Assembly (NCBI GenBank): GCA_002172915.1
Contig: NHBW01000006.1
Coordinates: 549,210 to 613,209 of the forward strand
DNA length: 64,000 bases
Direction of reading: 5' to 3'
From: Hyphomonas sp. TMED17
GTDB lineage: Bacteria > Pseudomonadota > Alphaproteobacteria > Caulobacterales > Hyphomonadaceae
Shown: positions 38,927 to 49,439 of the stretch, in pieces
Position numbering within the stretch: position 1 is the stretch's first letter
How the letters are laid out: each line of letters opens with the position of its first letter
The notes under the pieces: generated by a model
Told to the model about the DNA's origin: nothing
Seen by the model: only the letters and a program-made list of their open reading frames with translations
The model's database searches: none
Position numbers and translations under genes: made by a program

Positions 38927-41158
38927 ATGAATTTGGAAACATTTAGTTTTGATATTGATGCAGATGGCATAGCGCGTGCTGTGTTTGACGTTCCGGGTCG
39001 CAGTATGAATACGCTGACCGGTAAGGCCGTGGCTGATATTATTGCGATTACGCAGGAAGTCGCCAGCAATGAGACGATAAAGGGGCTGGTGATTTCGTCT
39101 GGCAAAGCGTCGGGATTTTGTGCCGGCGCCGACCTTGGCGAGATGGGGCAAAGCGCTGGCGGCGGTAAGCCAGCGTCTGAAATGGCCGAGGCCGAACTAA
39201 AGAAAAAGGCTTTTGATCGTGGTTTTGCACTAAACAAAACGCTTCGTGAGCTGGAAACATGCGGCAAGCCGATCGCCGTAGCACTTAATGGTCTGGCACT
39301 TGGCGGCGGCCTTGAAGTGGCGCTGGCCGGCCACTATCGGGTGGCGGCAAATGATAATCCGAAAATTCAGTTTGGATTACCCGAGGCCAAGATCGGTCTG
39401 CTGCCCGGCGCCGGCGGCACCCAGCGTCTGCCAAGACTTGTCGGTGTTCAGGAGGCATTACCGCTAATTTTGCAAGGCAAGAGCTTCAATGCTGAGAAAG
39501 CCTTGAAAATGGGCGTGGTGAATGAGCTGGCCGCGTCGTCTGAGACCGTCGAGAAAGCCAAAGCATGGGTCAAAGCCAATCCGACAGCAAAAGCACCATG
39601 GGATGAGAAAGGCTATAAAGTTCCGGGTGGCGTGCCGCATCGCAGCCCGGGTGCAGGCCAGGTCGCTACATTCTCGAATGCGATGCTCGCATCGACGACG
39701 TATGGCAATTACCCGGCACAGAAAAACATTCTGTCATGTGTATATGAGGGCATTCAGGTGCCGATCGATGCCGCGCTGAGAATTGAAACGCGTTACTTTA
39801 TCAATACCCAGCAACGCCCCGAGGCAAAGGCGATGATCCGGTCGCTGTTCCTGTCGACACAGGCGCTGTCAAAAGGTGCGAGTCGTCCACAGGGTGTCCC
39901 AAAATACCATATCAAAAAAGTCGCTGTGATTGGTGCAGGTCTGATGGGCGCAGGGATTGCCTATGAGCAGGCCAGGGCAGGGATCGCAACCGTCCTGATC
40001 GACGTGTCGGTCGAAAACGCCGAGAAGGGTAAAGATTATTCGCGCAAGTTGGTCGAAAAGCAGGTGTCCCGTGGAAAAATGACATCTGATAAGGGCGAGG
40101 CATTGCTCGCCTTGATTCAGCCAAGCGATAATTATGATGACATAAAGGGCGCCGATCTTGTTGTCGAAGCCGTGTTCGAAAACCCCGAACTTAAAGCCGA
40201 GATTACAGCGAAGGCTGAGGCACAACTCGCTGATACGGCGGTCATGGGGTCGAATACTTCAACGCTGCCAATCACAGGGCTGGCGGAAGCGTCGAAGCGT
40301 CCCGAGAACTTTATCGGCATCCACTTCTTCTCGCCAGTCGAGCGTATGGGTCTGGTCGAGATTATTATGGGCGAGAAGACAACAGAAGAGACGCTGGCCA
40401 AATCGATTGATTATGTTCTGGCCATCCGGAAGACGCCGATTGTTGTGAATGACTCACGCGGGTTCTACACGTCACGCTGCTTCGGAACCTATACGCAGGA
40501 AGGTATGGCTATGCTCAGCGAGGGCATCAAGCCGGCCATTATCGAGAATGTCGGTCGTCAGTCCGGCATGCCTATGGGGCCATTGGAAGTTTCTGATAGT
40601 GTCGGCCTTGATACCGCATTGAAAGTTGGTCGCCAGATGGCGGCCGCGGCCGGGCTCGACTATAATGGTAACGAGCTGGGTCAGATGATGGCCTGGCTGG
40701 TCGAGGATCAGGGTCGTGTCGGCCGCAAGGCTGGTAAGGGCTTCTACGATTATAATGAAAAGGGCCGGCCGGCGCAGTTGTGGCCTGAACTCAATGCCCA
40801 GATTGATATCAAGGTTGATGAATGCCCGCCCGCGATGAAAACCGAAATGAAGAACCGACTTCTGGTCCGGCAGGCAATTGAAGTCGCCCGGTGTTTCGAA
40901 GAAGGCGTCATAACCGATGCGCGGGACGGTGATATCGGATCGATACTGGCTTGGGGCTTTGCCCCTTATACCGGCGGTTGCTGTTCATATATCGATCTGA
41001 TTTGGGGTATCGGGCCGTTTGTTGCTGAGGCCGAGCGGCTCGCTGATAAATATGGCGATCGTTTCCGCCCGGGACCGATGCTGAAGGAGATGGCGGCAAA
41101 AGGGGAAGGGTTTTATGACCGCTTCCCGCCGGCTGGCGAGAAGGCAGCTGCTGCTTAA
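38927..41158 (+). CDS. 3-hydroxyacyl-CoA dehydrogenase / enoyl-CoA hydratase (FadJ-like)
   Basis: Bifunctional beta-oxidation enzyme, 743 residues from ATG 38927 (MNLETFSF); a GTG at 38909 would add six. The N-terminal crotonase domain has GFCAGADLGEMGQ and NGLALGGGLEVAL. The NAD domain starts at about 335 (KVAVIGAGLMGAGIAYEQAR), with the 3HCDH catalytic His probably in GIHFFSPVERM. The C-terminal duplicated domain follows. A strong terminator lies 25 bp downstream, so it ends the operon. Confidence 0.94.
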   Translation: MNLETFSFDIDADGIARAVFDVPGRSMNTLTGKAVADIIAITQEVASNETIKGLVISSGKASGFCAGADLGEMGQSAGGGKPASEMAEAELKKKAFDRGFALNKTLRELETCGKPIAVALNGLALGGGLEVALAGHYRVAANDNPKIQFGLPEAKIGLLPGAGGTQRLPRLVGVQEALPLILQGKSFNAEKALKMGVVNELAASSETVEKAKAWVKANPTAKAPWDEKGYKVPGGVPHRSPGAGQVATFSNAMLASTTYGNYPAQKNILSCVYEGIQVPIDAALRIETRYFINTQQRPEAKAMIRSLFLSTQALSKGASRPQGVPKYHIKKVAVIGAGLMGAGIAYEQARAGIATVLIDVSVENAEKGKDYSRKLVEKQVSRGKMTSDKGEALLALIQPSDNYDDIKGADLVVEAVFENPELKAEITAKAEAQLADTAVMGSNTSTLPITGLAEASKRPENFIGIHFFSPVERMGLVEIIMGEKTTEETLAKSIDYVLAIRKTPIVVNDSRGFYTSRCFGTYTQEGMAMLSEGIKPAIIENVGRQSGMPMGPLEVSDSVGLDTALKVGRQMAAAAGLDYNGNELGQMMAWLVEDQGRVGRKAGKGFYDYNEKGRPAQLWPELNAQIDIKVDECPPAMKTEMKNRLLVRQAIEVARCFEEGVITDARDGDIGSILAWGFAPYTGGCCSYIDLIWGIGPFVAEAERLADKYGDRFRPGPMLKEMAAKGEGFYDRFPPAGEKAAAA

Positions 41159-41180
41159 CTATTCGTTTCAAGCATGTTGC

Positions 41181-41210
41181 AAAAGGCCGGGGCTGTGCTC
41201 CGGCCTTTTT
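41181..41210 (+). terminator. Rho-independent terminator of the beta-oxidation operon
   Basis: Stem AAAAGGCCGG / CCGGCCTTTT with a loop of about nine bases, ending in TTTTT. It starts 22 bp after the FadJ-like stop codon. Confidence 0.88.
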
Positions 41211-41300
41211 GCATGTCGTGCTGCTAACCCGATACGGGAATCTACGGATAATAACCCGATAAACGTCGAACTATCCTCGCTCTATGAAGGAGGTTAGAAG

Positions 41301-42137
41301 ATGACGGTTTATGCATTGCTCGGAGGGGATGTTGAGCAGGTTCCCGAACAGATTGCGTGTGCGGCGGCGATTGCCAGCAGATTGAAAATGTCTCTAACCG
41401 GCCTTGTCGCGATGCCGGATCCAGCGCAGGCCGCGGTATTTGTTGCCGGTCCGGATATGGTGATGACCGGCAGCGCGGGCATTGAAGCTGTTGCCAAGGC
41501 GCAGACCTATCGAATAAAGGCCTTGCGATCGGCTTTCGACAAAGCCTGCACAACGTTGCCATCCTCGCTCGATGTCGAATTCGTGCATCAGGTCGGCAGT
41601 GTTGCCTTGAGAGCTGCTGGGGCAGCGATGCTGTCGGGTGCGCTTGTCCCGCCGCGACGGTCAGTTGAAACCGTACATCCTTTGAATAGTGCTTTCGATT
41701 ATGTCCTGATGGAGGCTCACTTGCCGCTTGTCCTTGCGAGCCGCAGCGCTGGCCCGGACGACACTTGTATTGTCGCATGGGATGGCAGTACGCAGGCGGC
41801 GCGGGCGGTTCGCCTGCATGCAGATATACTGAGGTCGTATGACAGAGTGGTGATCTACCAAAACACTGAGAAAATCCGCGATTCAAGCTATAGCTCCGGC
41901 ATGGCCGACCCTAGTATTCTGCGTGACTATTTGCTCGCGCGTGGTTGCAGTGTTGATATTGTGACCTCTGACGAGGTGGTGTCGAAGGCGCTTACCAAAG
42001 TCGCCGCTGATCATAATGCGGGCCTTTTGATCATGGGTGCTTACGGCCATAGCCGGCTGGGTGAATTATTATTCGGTGGCACGAGCCGGGCCTTGCTGCA
42101 TGCCGATGCCAAACCGGCACTTGCGATGGCGCACTGA
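41301..42137 (+). CDS. Universal stress protein, tandem UspA domains
   Basis: 278 residues with two Usp-like halves. The second shows the ATP-binding loop GAYGHSRLGELLFGGTSRAL; the first is degenerate. AAGGAGG lies eight bases before the ATG. Followed after 15 bp by a conserved hypothetical protein on the same strand. Role in stress survival is from the family. Confidence 0.9.
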   Translation: MTVYALLGGDVEQVPEQIACAAAIASRLKMSLTGLVAMPDPAQAAVFVAGPDMVMTGSAGIEAVAKAQTYRIKALRSAFDKACTTLPSSLDVEFVHQVGSVALRAAGAAMLSGALVPPRRSVETVHPLNSAFDYVLMEAHLPLVLASRSAGPDDTCIVAWDGSTQAARAVRLHADILRSYDRVVIYQNTEKIRDSSYSSGMADPSILRDYLLARGCSVDIVTSDEVVSKALTKVAADHNAGLLIMGAYGHSRLGELLFGGTSRALLHADAKPALAMAH

Positions 42138-42152
42138 AGCAGGAGGTGTGGC

Positions 42153-42536
42153 ATGGGCTTGAGCCGGATTGTTCTGCGCCTGGCGCGAAACCCGGGATAT
42201 CCGCAAGGCGACGACCGGCGGGGCTATGTGATTGTCGCGCCACTGGGTCATGACGGTAAAATAGATGTCGAACAATGGCGCAGGCATCGCGAGCTGTGTA
42301 CCGTCATTCGTTTTGATCCCGATCCCGACATGCGCGCCGATGGGGTGCTAACCCATCGCGGATCGCATTGGCGGTTCCATTATGACGAGGCGCATGAGGG
42401 ACCCGATGAGGGTGGGTATCATTTACAGGATCATGTTTTTCGCCCGGGCGAGTATGTTACGATTAACGATCATGGCGTGACGTCGCTTACATTTATCGTG
42501 TCGGAAGTAACCCGCTACCGGCCGCCTCCGACATGA
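42153..42536 (+). CDS. Conserved hypothetical protein
   Basis: 127 residues. I recognise it only as a type seen in other alphaproteobacteria: opens MGLSRIVLRLARNPGYPQGD and contains GYVIVAPLGHDG, THRGSHWRFHYDEAHEG and FRPGEYVTINDHG. No signal peptide or membrane segment. It is rich in His, Arg and acidic residues and may be a small beta-rich protein. GGAGG precedes the ATG. The 15-bp gap to the Usp gene suggests co-transcription. Confidence 0.75.
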   Translation: MGLSRIVLRLARNPGYPQGDDRRGYVIVAPLGHDGKIDVEQWRRHRELCTVIRFDPDPDMRADGVLTHRGSHWRFHYDEAHEGPDEGGYHLQDHVFRPGEYVTINDHGVTSLTFIVSEVTRYRPPPT

Positions 42537-42566
42537 CATTTTGCGGCACCTGAACACAGGACAACG

Positions 42567-42604
42567 AAAACAGGCGGGAATGTCATGTTTTTGCCCTGTT
42601 TTTG
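42567..42604 (+). terminator. Possible terminator after the usp operon
   Basis: Stem AAAACAGG / CCTGTTTT with a 20-base loop, followed by TTG. The loop is long, so confidence is moderate. Confidence 0.45.
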
Positions 42605-42650
42605 TTGGCATGTTCAGCGTAAATAAGGCTTGGTTTCAAAGGCTGGTTCT

Positions 42651-43529
42651 ATGCTCATATCGATCACCTCAATTTTGTTTTCCGCGTCAGTGCTGCAAGC
42701 GCAAATTGCGCCGCTTGCGAAGTCCCAGAATTTAACTGCAGAGGCGGGCGATATTGTCGCTCCGACAGCCCGGGCAGCGCAGCCTGAGCCGGTAGCGGTG
42801 CGATCAGATACGTCGCGCCCGGATGCGGCATTGATTGTCGTATCCCCCCTTGAGACACCTGCGTCCGGCCTTGAAACGCGCGCAACGCCTGAGCCATTAA
42901 CGCCAAATCAACCGCTCATTCCTGTCAATGCGGACAGCGCCAGATCCGGTCAGGGAGCCGGACCCGCGCTGGTCGACGAGCAGAATTGGCCGACATATTT
43001 TTCGATTATTAATGCAGCAATGGCTGAGGTCGAGACGGCTCGCGGCCGGTTTACCCAGCTTGATCCTGATGGCGGCATTGCGACTGGCGTGTTTGCATTG
43101 CTCCGGCCTGGTCGCCTCCGCTTTGAATATGATGCGCCAAATCCGGTTTTGATTGTGTCTGATGGTGTAACAGTCGCAATTTCCGATAGCGACCTCGAAA
43201 CTGTCGACCGATTACCATTACAGTCGACTCCGCTAAAATTCCTGCTGGACGACCGGATTGATTTTGACGACTCGGTTGAAACTTTGAAAATTGTGGAAGG
43301 TGACGGGTTTGTATCGTTAACCGTTAGAGATTCATCGGGTGATGTCGATGGCGAGCTAACATTGATCATGTCGTCGGGAGATTATGATCTGATCGGTTGG
43401 ATCGCTGTCGGTAGTGATGGTGACGTGACGCACGTAAATCTTGAAACAGAACAGATGAATGCGCGTCTTTCCTCCGCCCTGTTTCGCCTGGATCTTGAAT
43501 TTGAGGATGATGATGAAGATGTTCGCTAA
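42651..43529 (+). CDS. LolA-like outer-membrane lipoprotein carrier
   Basis: 292 residues from ATG 42651 (MLISITS) with AAGG upstream. The N-terminus is a signal peptide (LISITSILFSASVLQAQ), then a low-complexity linker rich in Pro, Ala and Thr to about residue 100, then a LolA-type domain: AEVETARGRFTQLDPDGG, GVFALLRPGRLRFEYDAPNP and VAISDSDLETVDRLPLQ. LolA carries lipoproteins through the periplasm. The long linker is unusual for LolA and could indicate a LolA-domain protein of other function. Confidence 0.8.
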   Translation: MLISITSILFSASVLQAQIAPLAKSQNLTAEAGDIVAPTARAAQPEPVAVRSDTSRPDAALIVVSPLETPASGLETRATPEPLTPNQPLIPVNADSARSGQGAGPALVDEQNWPTYFSIINAAMAEVETARGRFTQLDPDGGIATGVFALLRPGRLRFEYDAPNPVLIVSDGVTVAISDSDLETVDRLPLQSTPLKFLLDDRIDFDDSVETLKIVEGDGFVSLTVRDSSGDVDGELTLIMSSGDYDLIGWIAVGSDGDVTHVNLETEQMNARLSSALFRLDLEFEDDDEDVR

Positions 43530-43531
43530 AA

Positions 43532-43560
43532 AGCGCTGACAAGGATGCCCCTGTCAGCGT
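43532..43560 (+). terminator. Hairpin downstream of lolA-like gene
   Basis: Near-perfect stem GCGCTGACA-a-GG / CC-c-TGTCAGCG with a short loop, starting just after the stop codon. No T-tract follows, so it may stabilise the 3' end or act with another factor. Confidence 0.45.
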
Positions 43561-43594
43561 CTAAATATGCGTGCGTCCCCCGCAGAATATTCAC

Positions 43595-43688
43595 GCTACT
43601 TGATTTATTTTTACTTTATAACGATGTTTAATTCCTGACAATCCTGTCATAACATGTTAAGCTTAAGTATTAAAATATGAATATATAT
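43595..43688. other. AT-rich block with consecutive palindromes between lolA-like gene and carA
   Basis: Very AT-rich compared with its surroundings. It contains TGACA-atcc-TGTCA (43636-43649), the palindrome TAACATGTTA (43650-43659) and the overlapping palindrome TTAAGCTTAA (43657-43666). The flanking genes converge, so a promoter for either is not expected here. Confidence 0.6.
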
Positions 43689-44858
43689 CTATACTTTGTG
43701 AGACCGCATCAAATCAGCAAAGCGTTCAAATAGGTAAAAGCTATCTTGTGGTCCGGGGCTGGCTTCCGGGTGATGCTGAACTGAGATGATTGGCTTGCCC
43801 AAGACGCTCAGGCCGGAATTGGTTCCATCGAAAAGAGATATATGACTTTCTTCGACACCGGCGGGGAGAGTTTTGGGATCAACTGTAAATCCGTGATTCA
43901 TCGAGACAATTTCGACTTTGCCGCTGGCAATGTCTTTGACGGGGTGATTTGCGCCGTGATGTCCCTGTTCCATCTTAATAGTTCTCGCACCGAGGCTTAG
44001 AGCAAGCATTTGATGACCCAGGCAAATGCCGAGTAAAGGTGTGTTGCTCTGGATTAGCTGCTTGAGCGTGCCACCCGCACGTTTATAGGTCGCAGCCGGA
44101 TCACCCGGCCCATTTGAAAGAACGACGCCGTCCGGTTTCAGGCTGGCAATGTCATCAGCACTCGCCGATCCGTTGACGATCGTTACGCGGGCCCCGATTT
44201 GCGACAGATTTCGGAGAATATTCTTCTTTACACCGAAATCGACCAGCACGACGTGGAACGCGTTATCGTCCTCAGTTGTGAACCCGGTGTGCGCCGACCA
44301 TAATTTTTCGGTGTGCTCATAGCGATCCTGCTCACTGACATTGGCGGCAAGATCGGCATGCTCAAGACCATCCCAGGCCTGTGCGGTCTGGTATAACAAG
44401 TCGATATCGATATTGCCGTCCGGCGCATTGATAATGGCGCATTTCTGCATCCCCTTTTCCCGGATGATCCGGGTCAGAGCGCGGGTATCGGCTCCGGATA
44501 GGCCGACAATACCGCGGCTTTTCAGCCAACTATCGAAATTCGTTTCGGCCCGCCAGTTTGACGGCGGTGTGATTGGTTCCCTGAAGACCGCCCCGCGAGC
44601 GCCATGCCGCGCCGCCGCAGTTGATTCTTCATTGTCTTCCGAATTGGCGCCGACATTGCCGATATGTGGAAAGCTGAACAGCACGATCTGGTCGGCGTAG
44701 GACGGATCCGTCAGTATCTCCTGATAACCGGTCATTGCGGTGTTGAAGCATAATTCGCCAACGGCCATGCCCTGATGGCCGCAGCCTTGGCCAAAGAAAG
44801 CGGTGCCATCGGCGAGTGCGATAGCTCCGGTTGCGAAATCGGATTGATTTTTAGACAT
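43689..44858 (-). CDS. carA: Carbamoyl-phosphate synthase small subunit
   Basis: Glutaminase subunit that feeds ammonia to CarB for arginine and pyrimidine synthesis. 389 residues from ATG 44858 (MSKNQSD) with GGA upstream. Class I amidotransferase motifs [14 protein letters not shown] (nucleophilic Cys) and [13 protein letters not shown] (His, Glu) are complete. carB is not adjacent; downstream is the convergent lolA-like gene, and upstream is divergent yqeY. Separation of carA and carB is common in Alphaproteobacteria. Confidence 0.97.
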   Translation of the reverse strand: MSKNQSDFATGAIALADGTAFFGQGCGHQGMAVGELCFNTAMTGYQEILTDPSYADQIVLFSFPHIGNVGANSEDNEESTAAARHGARGAVFREPITPPSNWRAETNFDSWLKSRGIVGLSGADTRALTRIIREKGMQKCAIINAPDGNIDIDLLYQTAQAWDGLEHADLAANVSEQDRYEHTEKLWSAHTGFTTEDDNAFHVVLVDFGVKKNILRNLSQIGARVTIVNGSASADDIASLKPDGVVLSNGPGDPAATYKRAGGTLKQLIQSNTPLLGICLGHQMLALSLGARTIKMEQGHHGANHPVKDIASGKVEIVSMNHGFTVDPKTLPAGVEESHISLFDGTNSGLSVLGKPIISVQHHPEASPGPQDSFYLFERFADLMRSHKV

Positions 44859-44998
44859 CAAAGTCCTATCTCCACCAGCTTGATAATTTGCACTGGCAAT
44901 CTTGTGATATATTCAGCGGTAAACGGATCGCAGATAGGCGGCTAGGGGTGAAATCGTCAAGCCGTTTTGGTCGGCTCTGAGAGGCTTTTGAGGCATTT

Positions 44999-45496
44999 AT
45001 GGCTAATCGAGAAAATAATGACACCGAATTGCTACGAGAACGGCTAGCCGAGGCGCTCGCTGCGGCCGAGTTGGCGGACGCTAATGGTGTCGTCTCCCAG
45101 ACCTTGCGGCTGATTGTTTGTGCCGTTGAGGACCGCGATGTGCTCGCACGCAGTCGTGGCGACTGTGATGGTTGTAGCCGAACCGATATTATTGATTTAC
45201 TCGAAACAATGGTCGCACAGCGCGATATATCGGCGAAAGAGTATGATGAGGCTGGTCGGGTCGTCGAGGCCGATCGCGAACGCGAAGAGATTGCCGTGCT
45301 GGAAGCCTTTCTGCCACAGCCTTTGCTTGGTCCTGATCTCGAGCGCGCCGTTGCTGAGATTATTACGCGTCTGGACGCGACCAAGCTGAAGGATGTCAGC
45401 CGATGCATGGCCGCGCTACGCGAGTCCTATCCCGGGCAGATTGAATGTAATTCCGCTGGCCAGGCTGTTCGCGAAGCGCTGTCGCATAAACGTTAA
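44999..45496 (+). CDS. GatB/YqeY domain-containing protein
   Basis: 165 residues, similar to the tail domain of the GatB amidotransferase subunit: EYDEAGRVVEADREREEIAV and a C-terminus with GQAVREALSH. Role unknown. It precedes dnaG by about 90 bp and is divergent from carA, an arrangement with dnaG and rpoD conserved in the class. It has four Cys in the N-terminal region, two in CDGC. Confidence 0.85.
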   Translation: MANRENNDTELLRERLAEALAAAELADANGVVSQTLRLIVCAVEDRDVLARSRGDCDGCSRTDIIDLLETMVAQRDISAKEYDEAGRVVEADREREEIAVLEAFLPQPLLGPDLERAVAEIITRLDATKLKDVSRCMAALRESYPGQIECNSAGQAVREALSHKR

Positions 45497-45587
45497 CCGG
45501 TTTTCTATTCGGTTTGAATTGAGTCATTTGATAGCGTAGGGTGACGGCATCTTTTCAACCGCCTTAAGAAGAGGTTAGTCTCCAAAA

Positions 45588-47414
45588 ATGTCCGTACCGG
45601 TGCGTATTCCTGAAGGGTTCGTTGACGAACTCAAGGCGAGGCTTCGTCCGTCCGATATTATTGGGAAAAAAGTCAAACTAAAAAAGCAAGGCAAGGAATG
45701 GGTCGGCCTGTCGCCATTCACCAGTGAGAAGACCCCAAGCTTTTACGTCAACGATCAGAAGAAAATATATAAGTGTTTTTCATCTGGTCAGGGTGGTGAC
45801 ATTATTTCTTTCGTCATGGAGACAGAGCGCCTGTCCTTTATGGAAGCGGTCGAGAAACTTGCTGACGATGCGGGTCTGTCTTTGCCGAAGGCGACGCCTG
45901 AAAGCCAGGCGGAGTATAATCGTCGGCAACGGCTATTCGAGGTGTGCGAGGCTGCGGCCAAGTTTTTCGAGGCGTCGCTGCGGGATGCCGGCGGTGTGGC
46001 CGCGCGTCAGTATCTGGCTAGCCGTGGTCTGACTACCGAAGCCTGGTCGCGTCACCGGCTTGGCCATTCGCCTGATAGCTGGGACGCAACATTCGACCAT
46101 CTTAGCCGGCTCGGTTTTAGCCGCAGCGAAATTATTGAAACCGGCCTCGCCATCGAAAAATCAGATAGCAGCAAGCCTTATGACCGGTTTCGCGGTCGTC
46201 TCATGTTCCCGATTTCCGATACGCGCGGCGCCGTGATTGCTTTTGGCGGCCGTGCGCTCGAACCGGATGCCAAACCTAAATATCTCAATTCGAATGACAC
46301 CACTCTTTTTCATAAATCCGACATACTTTATCGATATCGCGCTGCGCGCGCTTCGTTCGGAGAGTCGGACGCGACCGGGCTGATTGTCTGCGAAGGCTAT
46401 ATGGACGCGATTGCGCTGGCGGAGGCCGGATTTGGTCACGCCGTGGCCCCGCTCGGCACGGCGTTGACGCCAAAACAGCTTGAATTGCTGTGGCGGGCCG
46501 GTCCGGAACCGGTATTATGTTTTGATGGCGATGCCGCTGGTCGTCGAGCGGCCTATAATTCACTGGATAAAGCCTTGCCGGAACTAACGGCCGGGCGCTC
46601 CGTCTTCTTCTGCATGCTGGAAGATGGGCGTGACCCTGATGATATTATCCGCGATTATGGGGCGGCGGCGATGGCCGAGCGGCTGGCGGCACCGCTGTCG
46701 CTGGTCGAATTATTATGGCAGCGGGAGCGCGATGCGGGGCCGGCGCTTGATACGCCCGAGCGTAAGGCCGGCTTAAATGACCGTCTGATGAAGGCGGCCA
46801 ACGAGATTAAGGATAATGGGGTCAGAGCGGCCTATCAACGCGACCTCAAAACCCGGATGAATGACTATTTTTGGTCGCTGAGGTCGAGCCGGTCATCTGC
46901 GGGACGGTCTGATAAATCGAATACGGGTGGCCCTAGCCCGTTAGTGGCCGGCGCATCCCCCGCCAAGACTAAAGGGCTTGGCTTGATTATCCGGGCGATT
47001 GACTGTCCGCACCTTCTCGAGCTCGGATTCGAGCATTTTGCGCGGGCCGACTTGCCCGATCCGGACGTCGCGTTCATCCGGGATGCCATTTTAACGCAGG
47101 TCGAAGCCGGATTAACGGTTGACCGCGGCAGTTTGACAACCCATTTAGAAATTTGTGGAAAACCACGCGCTGTCGACCTGCTCAATACATATCCCGCTAT
47201 TCCAGAGATCGCCCAAGGGGGCCAAGAGGAACGGGAGTGGCTGATCGCCCTAGAGCAACATGCGCGTCCGGAAGATAACCGATCTTCCGCGACATTATCC
47301 GTGGATGCGTTTAGCAGTCCGGCGGATGCTCGTGCGCGGCATAGATCTGTGTCCGAAAGACGAGCCCGAATGGTACGACGTAATGAGGCAGCAGAGCAGG
47401 CTGATAAAAACTAA
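45588..47414 (+). CDS. dnaG: DNA primase
   Basis: Synthesises RNA primers on the lagging strand. 608 residues with AAGAGG upstream. The N-terminal zinc-ribbon region is degenerate: relatives have CPFH and CFGC, but here it reads GLSPFTSEKTPSF and YKCFSSGQGGD, so three of the four metal ligands are missing. As I recall this is usual in Alphaproteobacteria. The Toprim core is intact (IVCEGYMDAIALAEAG, VLCFDGDAAGRRAA, DPDDIIRDYG). The C-terminal helicase-binding domain is weakly conserved. rpoD follows after 62 bp. Confidence 0.96.
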   Translation: MSVPVRIPEGFVDELKARLRPSDIIGKKVKLKKQGKEWVGLSPFTSEKTPSFYVNDQKKIYKCFSSGQGGDIISFVMETERLSFMEAVEKLADDAGLSLPKATPESQAEYNRRQRLFEVCEAAAKFFEASLRDAGGVAARQYLASRGLTTEAWSRHRLGHSPDSWDATFDHLSRLGFSRSEIIETGLAIEKSDSSKPYDRFRGRLMFPISDTRGAVIAFGGRALEPDAKPKYLNSNDTTLFHKSDILYRYRAARASFGESDATGLIVCEGYMDAIALAEAGFGHAVAPLGTALTPKQLELLWRAGPEPVLCFDGDAAGRRAAYNSLDKALPELTAGRSVFFCMLEDGRDPDDIIRDYGAAAMAERLAAPLSLVELLWQRERDAGPALDTPERKAGLNDRLMKAANEIKDNGVRAAYQRDLKTRMNDYFWSLRSSRSSAGRSDKSNTGGPSPLVAGASPAKTKGLGLIIRAIDCPHLLELGFEHFARADLPDPDVAFIRDAILTQVEAGLTVDRGSLTTHLEICGKPRAVDLLNTYPAIPEIAQGGQEEREWLIALEQHARPEDNRSSATLSVDAFSSPADARARHRSVSERRARMVRRNEAAEQADKN

Positions 47415-47476
47415 TTGGCTAGGAAGTTAACGCACAGAAGTCTATGGCGATGCCTGGGCTGGCGGGAGAAGAATTT

Positions 47477-49414
47477 ATGGCGGTAGCCGGCGGAATGGAT
47501 ACTGAGGCGACATCGGAAGATCGTCCGGTTCTTGATCTCAATAATACAAAAGTAAAAAAGTTCGTGAAAGACGCCAAAGTTAAAGGCTATGTCACGATTG
47601 AAGAACTCAATGCGATCCTGCCGGCCGACGAGCTGTCATCGGATCAGATCGAGGATACAATGGCCATGCTGTCGGAGCAGGGCATCAGTGTTGTCGAGAA
47701 TGACGAAGAGGGCGAAAACGCGTCCAAGGCAACGGCGGTTGTATCAACCGCTGGAAAAGGCGCGGTCGTCAAGAAGGGCAATGCCCGCGGTTCTGACCGG
47801 ACCGATGATCCGGTCCGTATGTATCTTCGCGAAATGGGCTCTGTGGAATTGCTGTCGCGCGAAGGTGAGATTGCAATTGCCAAGCGTATCGAGGCGGGTC
47901 GTGATGCTATGATCCGTGGGCTTTGCGAAAGTCCGCTGACATTCGAAGCGATGATGGTCTGGCGCGACGAACTTGTGAATGAGCGTATCCTGCTGCGTGA
48001 CCTTATCGATCTTGAAGCAACTTATGGCGCCGAAAATCCGGCGGCCGAGTCGGATGAAGATGATGAGGAATTGCGGGCCCAGCGCGAGAATGAAACAGTC
48101 GAGCAGAGGCATGCGCGGGAAGAACGTGAGGATGAGGAAGAGGGCGCCGCGATGTCGATGTCCGGCATGGAAGCGGAACTTCGCGACGGTGTCCTGAACA
48201 AGCTTGACGAAATGGCCGCCTCATTTGTCAAATTTCGGAAGTTGCAGGAGCAGCTGGTAGGCTGCCGGCTTGAAGGCAAGGCGCTGCCGAGCAAGTTTCA
48301 GGAAGACTATGAAAGTATCTCTGTCGCAATCGTCGAGATGCTGAAAACGATGCATATCAATAATGCACGGATCGAGGCCTTGATCGAACAATTATATGCG
48401 ATCAACAAGAAGCTGATGGGCCTTGAAGGGCAGTTGATGCGTTCGGCTGATGCGCACGGCGTACCGCGGTCGGAGTTTCTGAAATCGTATTTTGGTCGGG
48501 AACTTGATCCGAACTGGCTGGCGGACGTTTCCGGTCTGTCGAAGAAATGGGAGAAGTTTACCACGCGGGAGGCGGATAAGATCATCTCGATACGTGGCGA
48601 AATTTCGACTGTATCCCAGGAGATTGGTATTCCGATCGATGACTATCGCCAGATCGTCCAGCGGGTCCAGAAGGGCGAGCGCGAGGCGCGAATTGCCAAA
48701 AAGGAAATGGTCGAGGCCAATCTTCGTTTGGTTATTTCGATTGCAAAAAAATATACTAATCGCGGCCTGCAATTCCTCGATCTCATTCAGGAAGGCAATA
48801 TCGGTCTGATGAAGGCGGTTGATAAATTCGAATATCGCCGCGGCTATAAATTCTCCACTTATGCAACCTGGTGGATCAGACAGGCGATTACACGATCGAT
48901 CGCTGATCAGGCCAGAACCATTCGTATTCCGGTCCATATGATTGAAACGATCAATAAAATCGTCAGATCCCAGCGCCAGATGCTGCATGAAATTGGGCGT
49001 GAACCAACGCCGGAAGAGCTGGCCGAAAAGCTCGGTCTGCCATTGGAGAAAATTCGTAAGGTCCTTAAAATTGCGAAGGAGCCGATCTCTCTGGAAACGC
49101 CGATTGGCGATGATGAAGATTCAAACCTTGGCGATTTTATCGAGGACAAAATGGCTTTATTGCCAGTCGAAGCCGCGATCCAGTCGAATCTCCGGGAAAC
49201 AACAACAAGGGTGCTTGCATCTTTGACCCCTCGCGAAGAGCGAGTGCTTCGGATGCGTTTCGGGATTGGCATGAATACCGATCATACGCTTGAGGAAGTT
49301 GGCCAGCAATTCAGCGTTACCCGGGAACGGATTCGGCAGATCGAGGCGAAAGCCCTGCGTAAACTCAAGCATCCGAGCCGCAGCCGGAAATTGCGCAGTT
49401 TTCTTGACACCTGA
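47477..49414 (+). CDS. rpoD: RNA polymerase sigma factor RpoD
   Basis: Primary sigma factor, 645 residues from ATG 47477 (MAVAGGM), with GGGAG nine bases upstream; an ATG at 47444 has no ribosome site. Region 1.1 is at about 25-90, region 1.2 starts [17 protein letters not shown], and an acidic non-conserved insert follows (about 190-240). Region 2 contains the RpoD box [20 protein letters not shown] and the -10-binding [17 protein letters not shown]. Region 4 ends in [20 protein letters not shown]. Directs transcription of housekeeping genes. Confidence 0.98.
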   Translation: MAVAGGMDTEATSEDRPVLDLNNTKVKKFVKDAKVKGYVTIEELNAILPADELSSDQIEDTMAMLSEQGISVVENDEEGENASKATAVVSTAGKGAVVKKGNARGSDRTDDPVRMYLREMGSVELLSREGEIAIAKRIEAGRDAMIRGLCESPLTFEAMMVWRDELVNERILLRDLIDLEATYGAENPAAESDEDDEELRAQRENETVEQRHAREEREDEEEGAAMSMSGMEAELRDGVLNKLDEMAASFVKFRKLQEQLVGCRLEGKALPSKFQEDYESISVAIVEMLKTMHINNARIEALIEQLYAINKKLMGLEGQLMRSADAHGVPRSEFLKSYFGRELDPNWLADVSGLSKKWEKFTTREADKIISIRGEISTVSQEIGIPIDDYRQIVQRVQKGEREARIAKKEMVEANLRLVISIAKKYTNRGLQFLDLIQEGNIGLMKAVDKFEYRRGYKFSTYATWWIRQAITRSIADQARTIRIPVHMIETINKIVRSQRQMLHEIGREPTPEELAEKLGLPLEKIRKVLKIAKEPISLETPIGDDEDSNLGDFIEDKMALLPVEAAIQSNLRETTTRVLASLTPREERVLRMRFGIGMNTDHTLEEVGQQFSVTRERIRQIEAKALRKLKHPSRSRKLRSFLDT

Positions 49415-49439
49415 TCAATAATGCGCGCCGGTAACAGAC

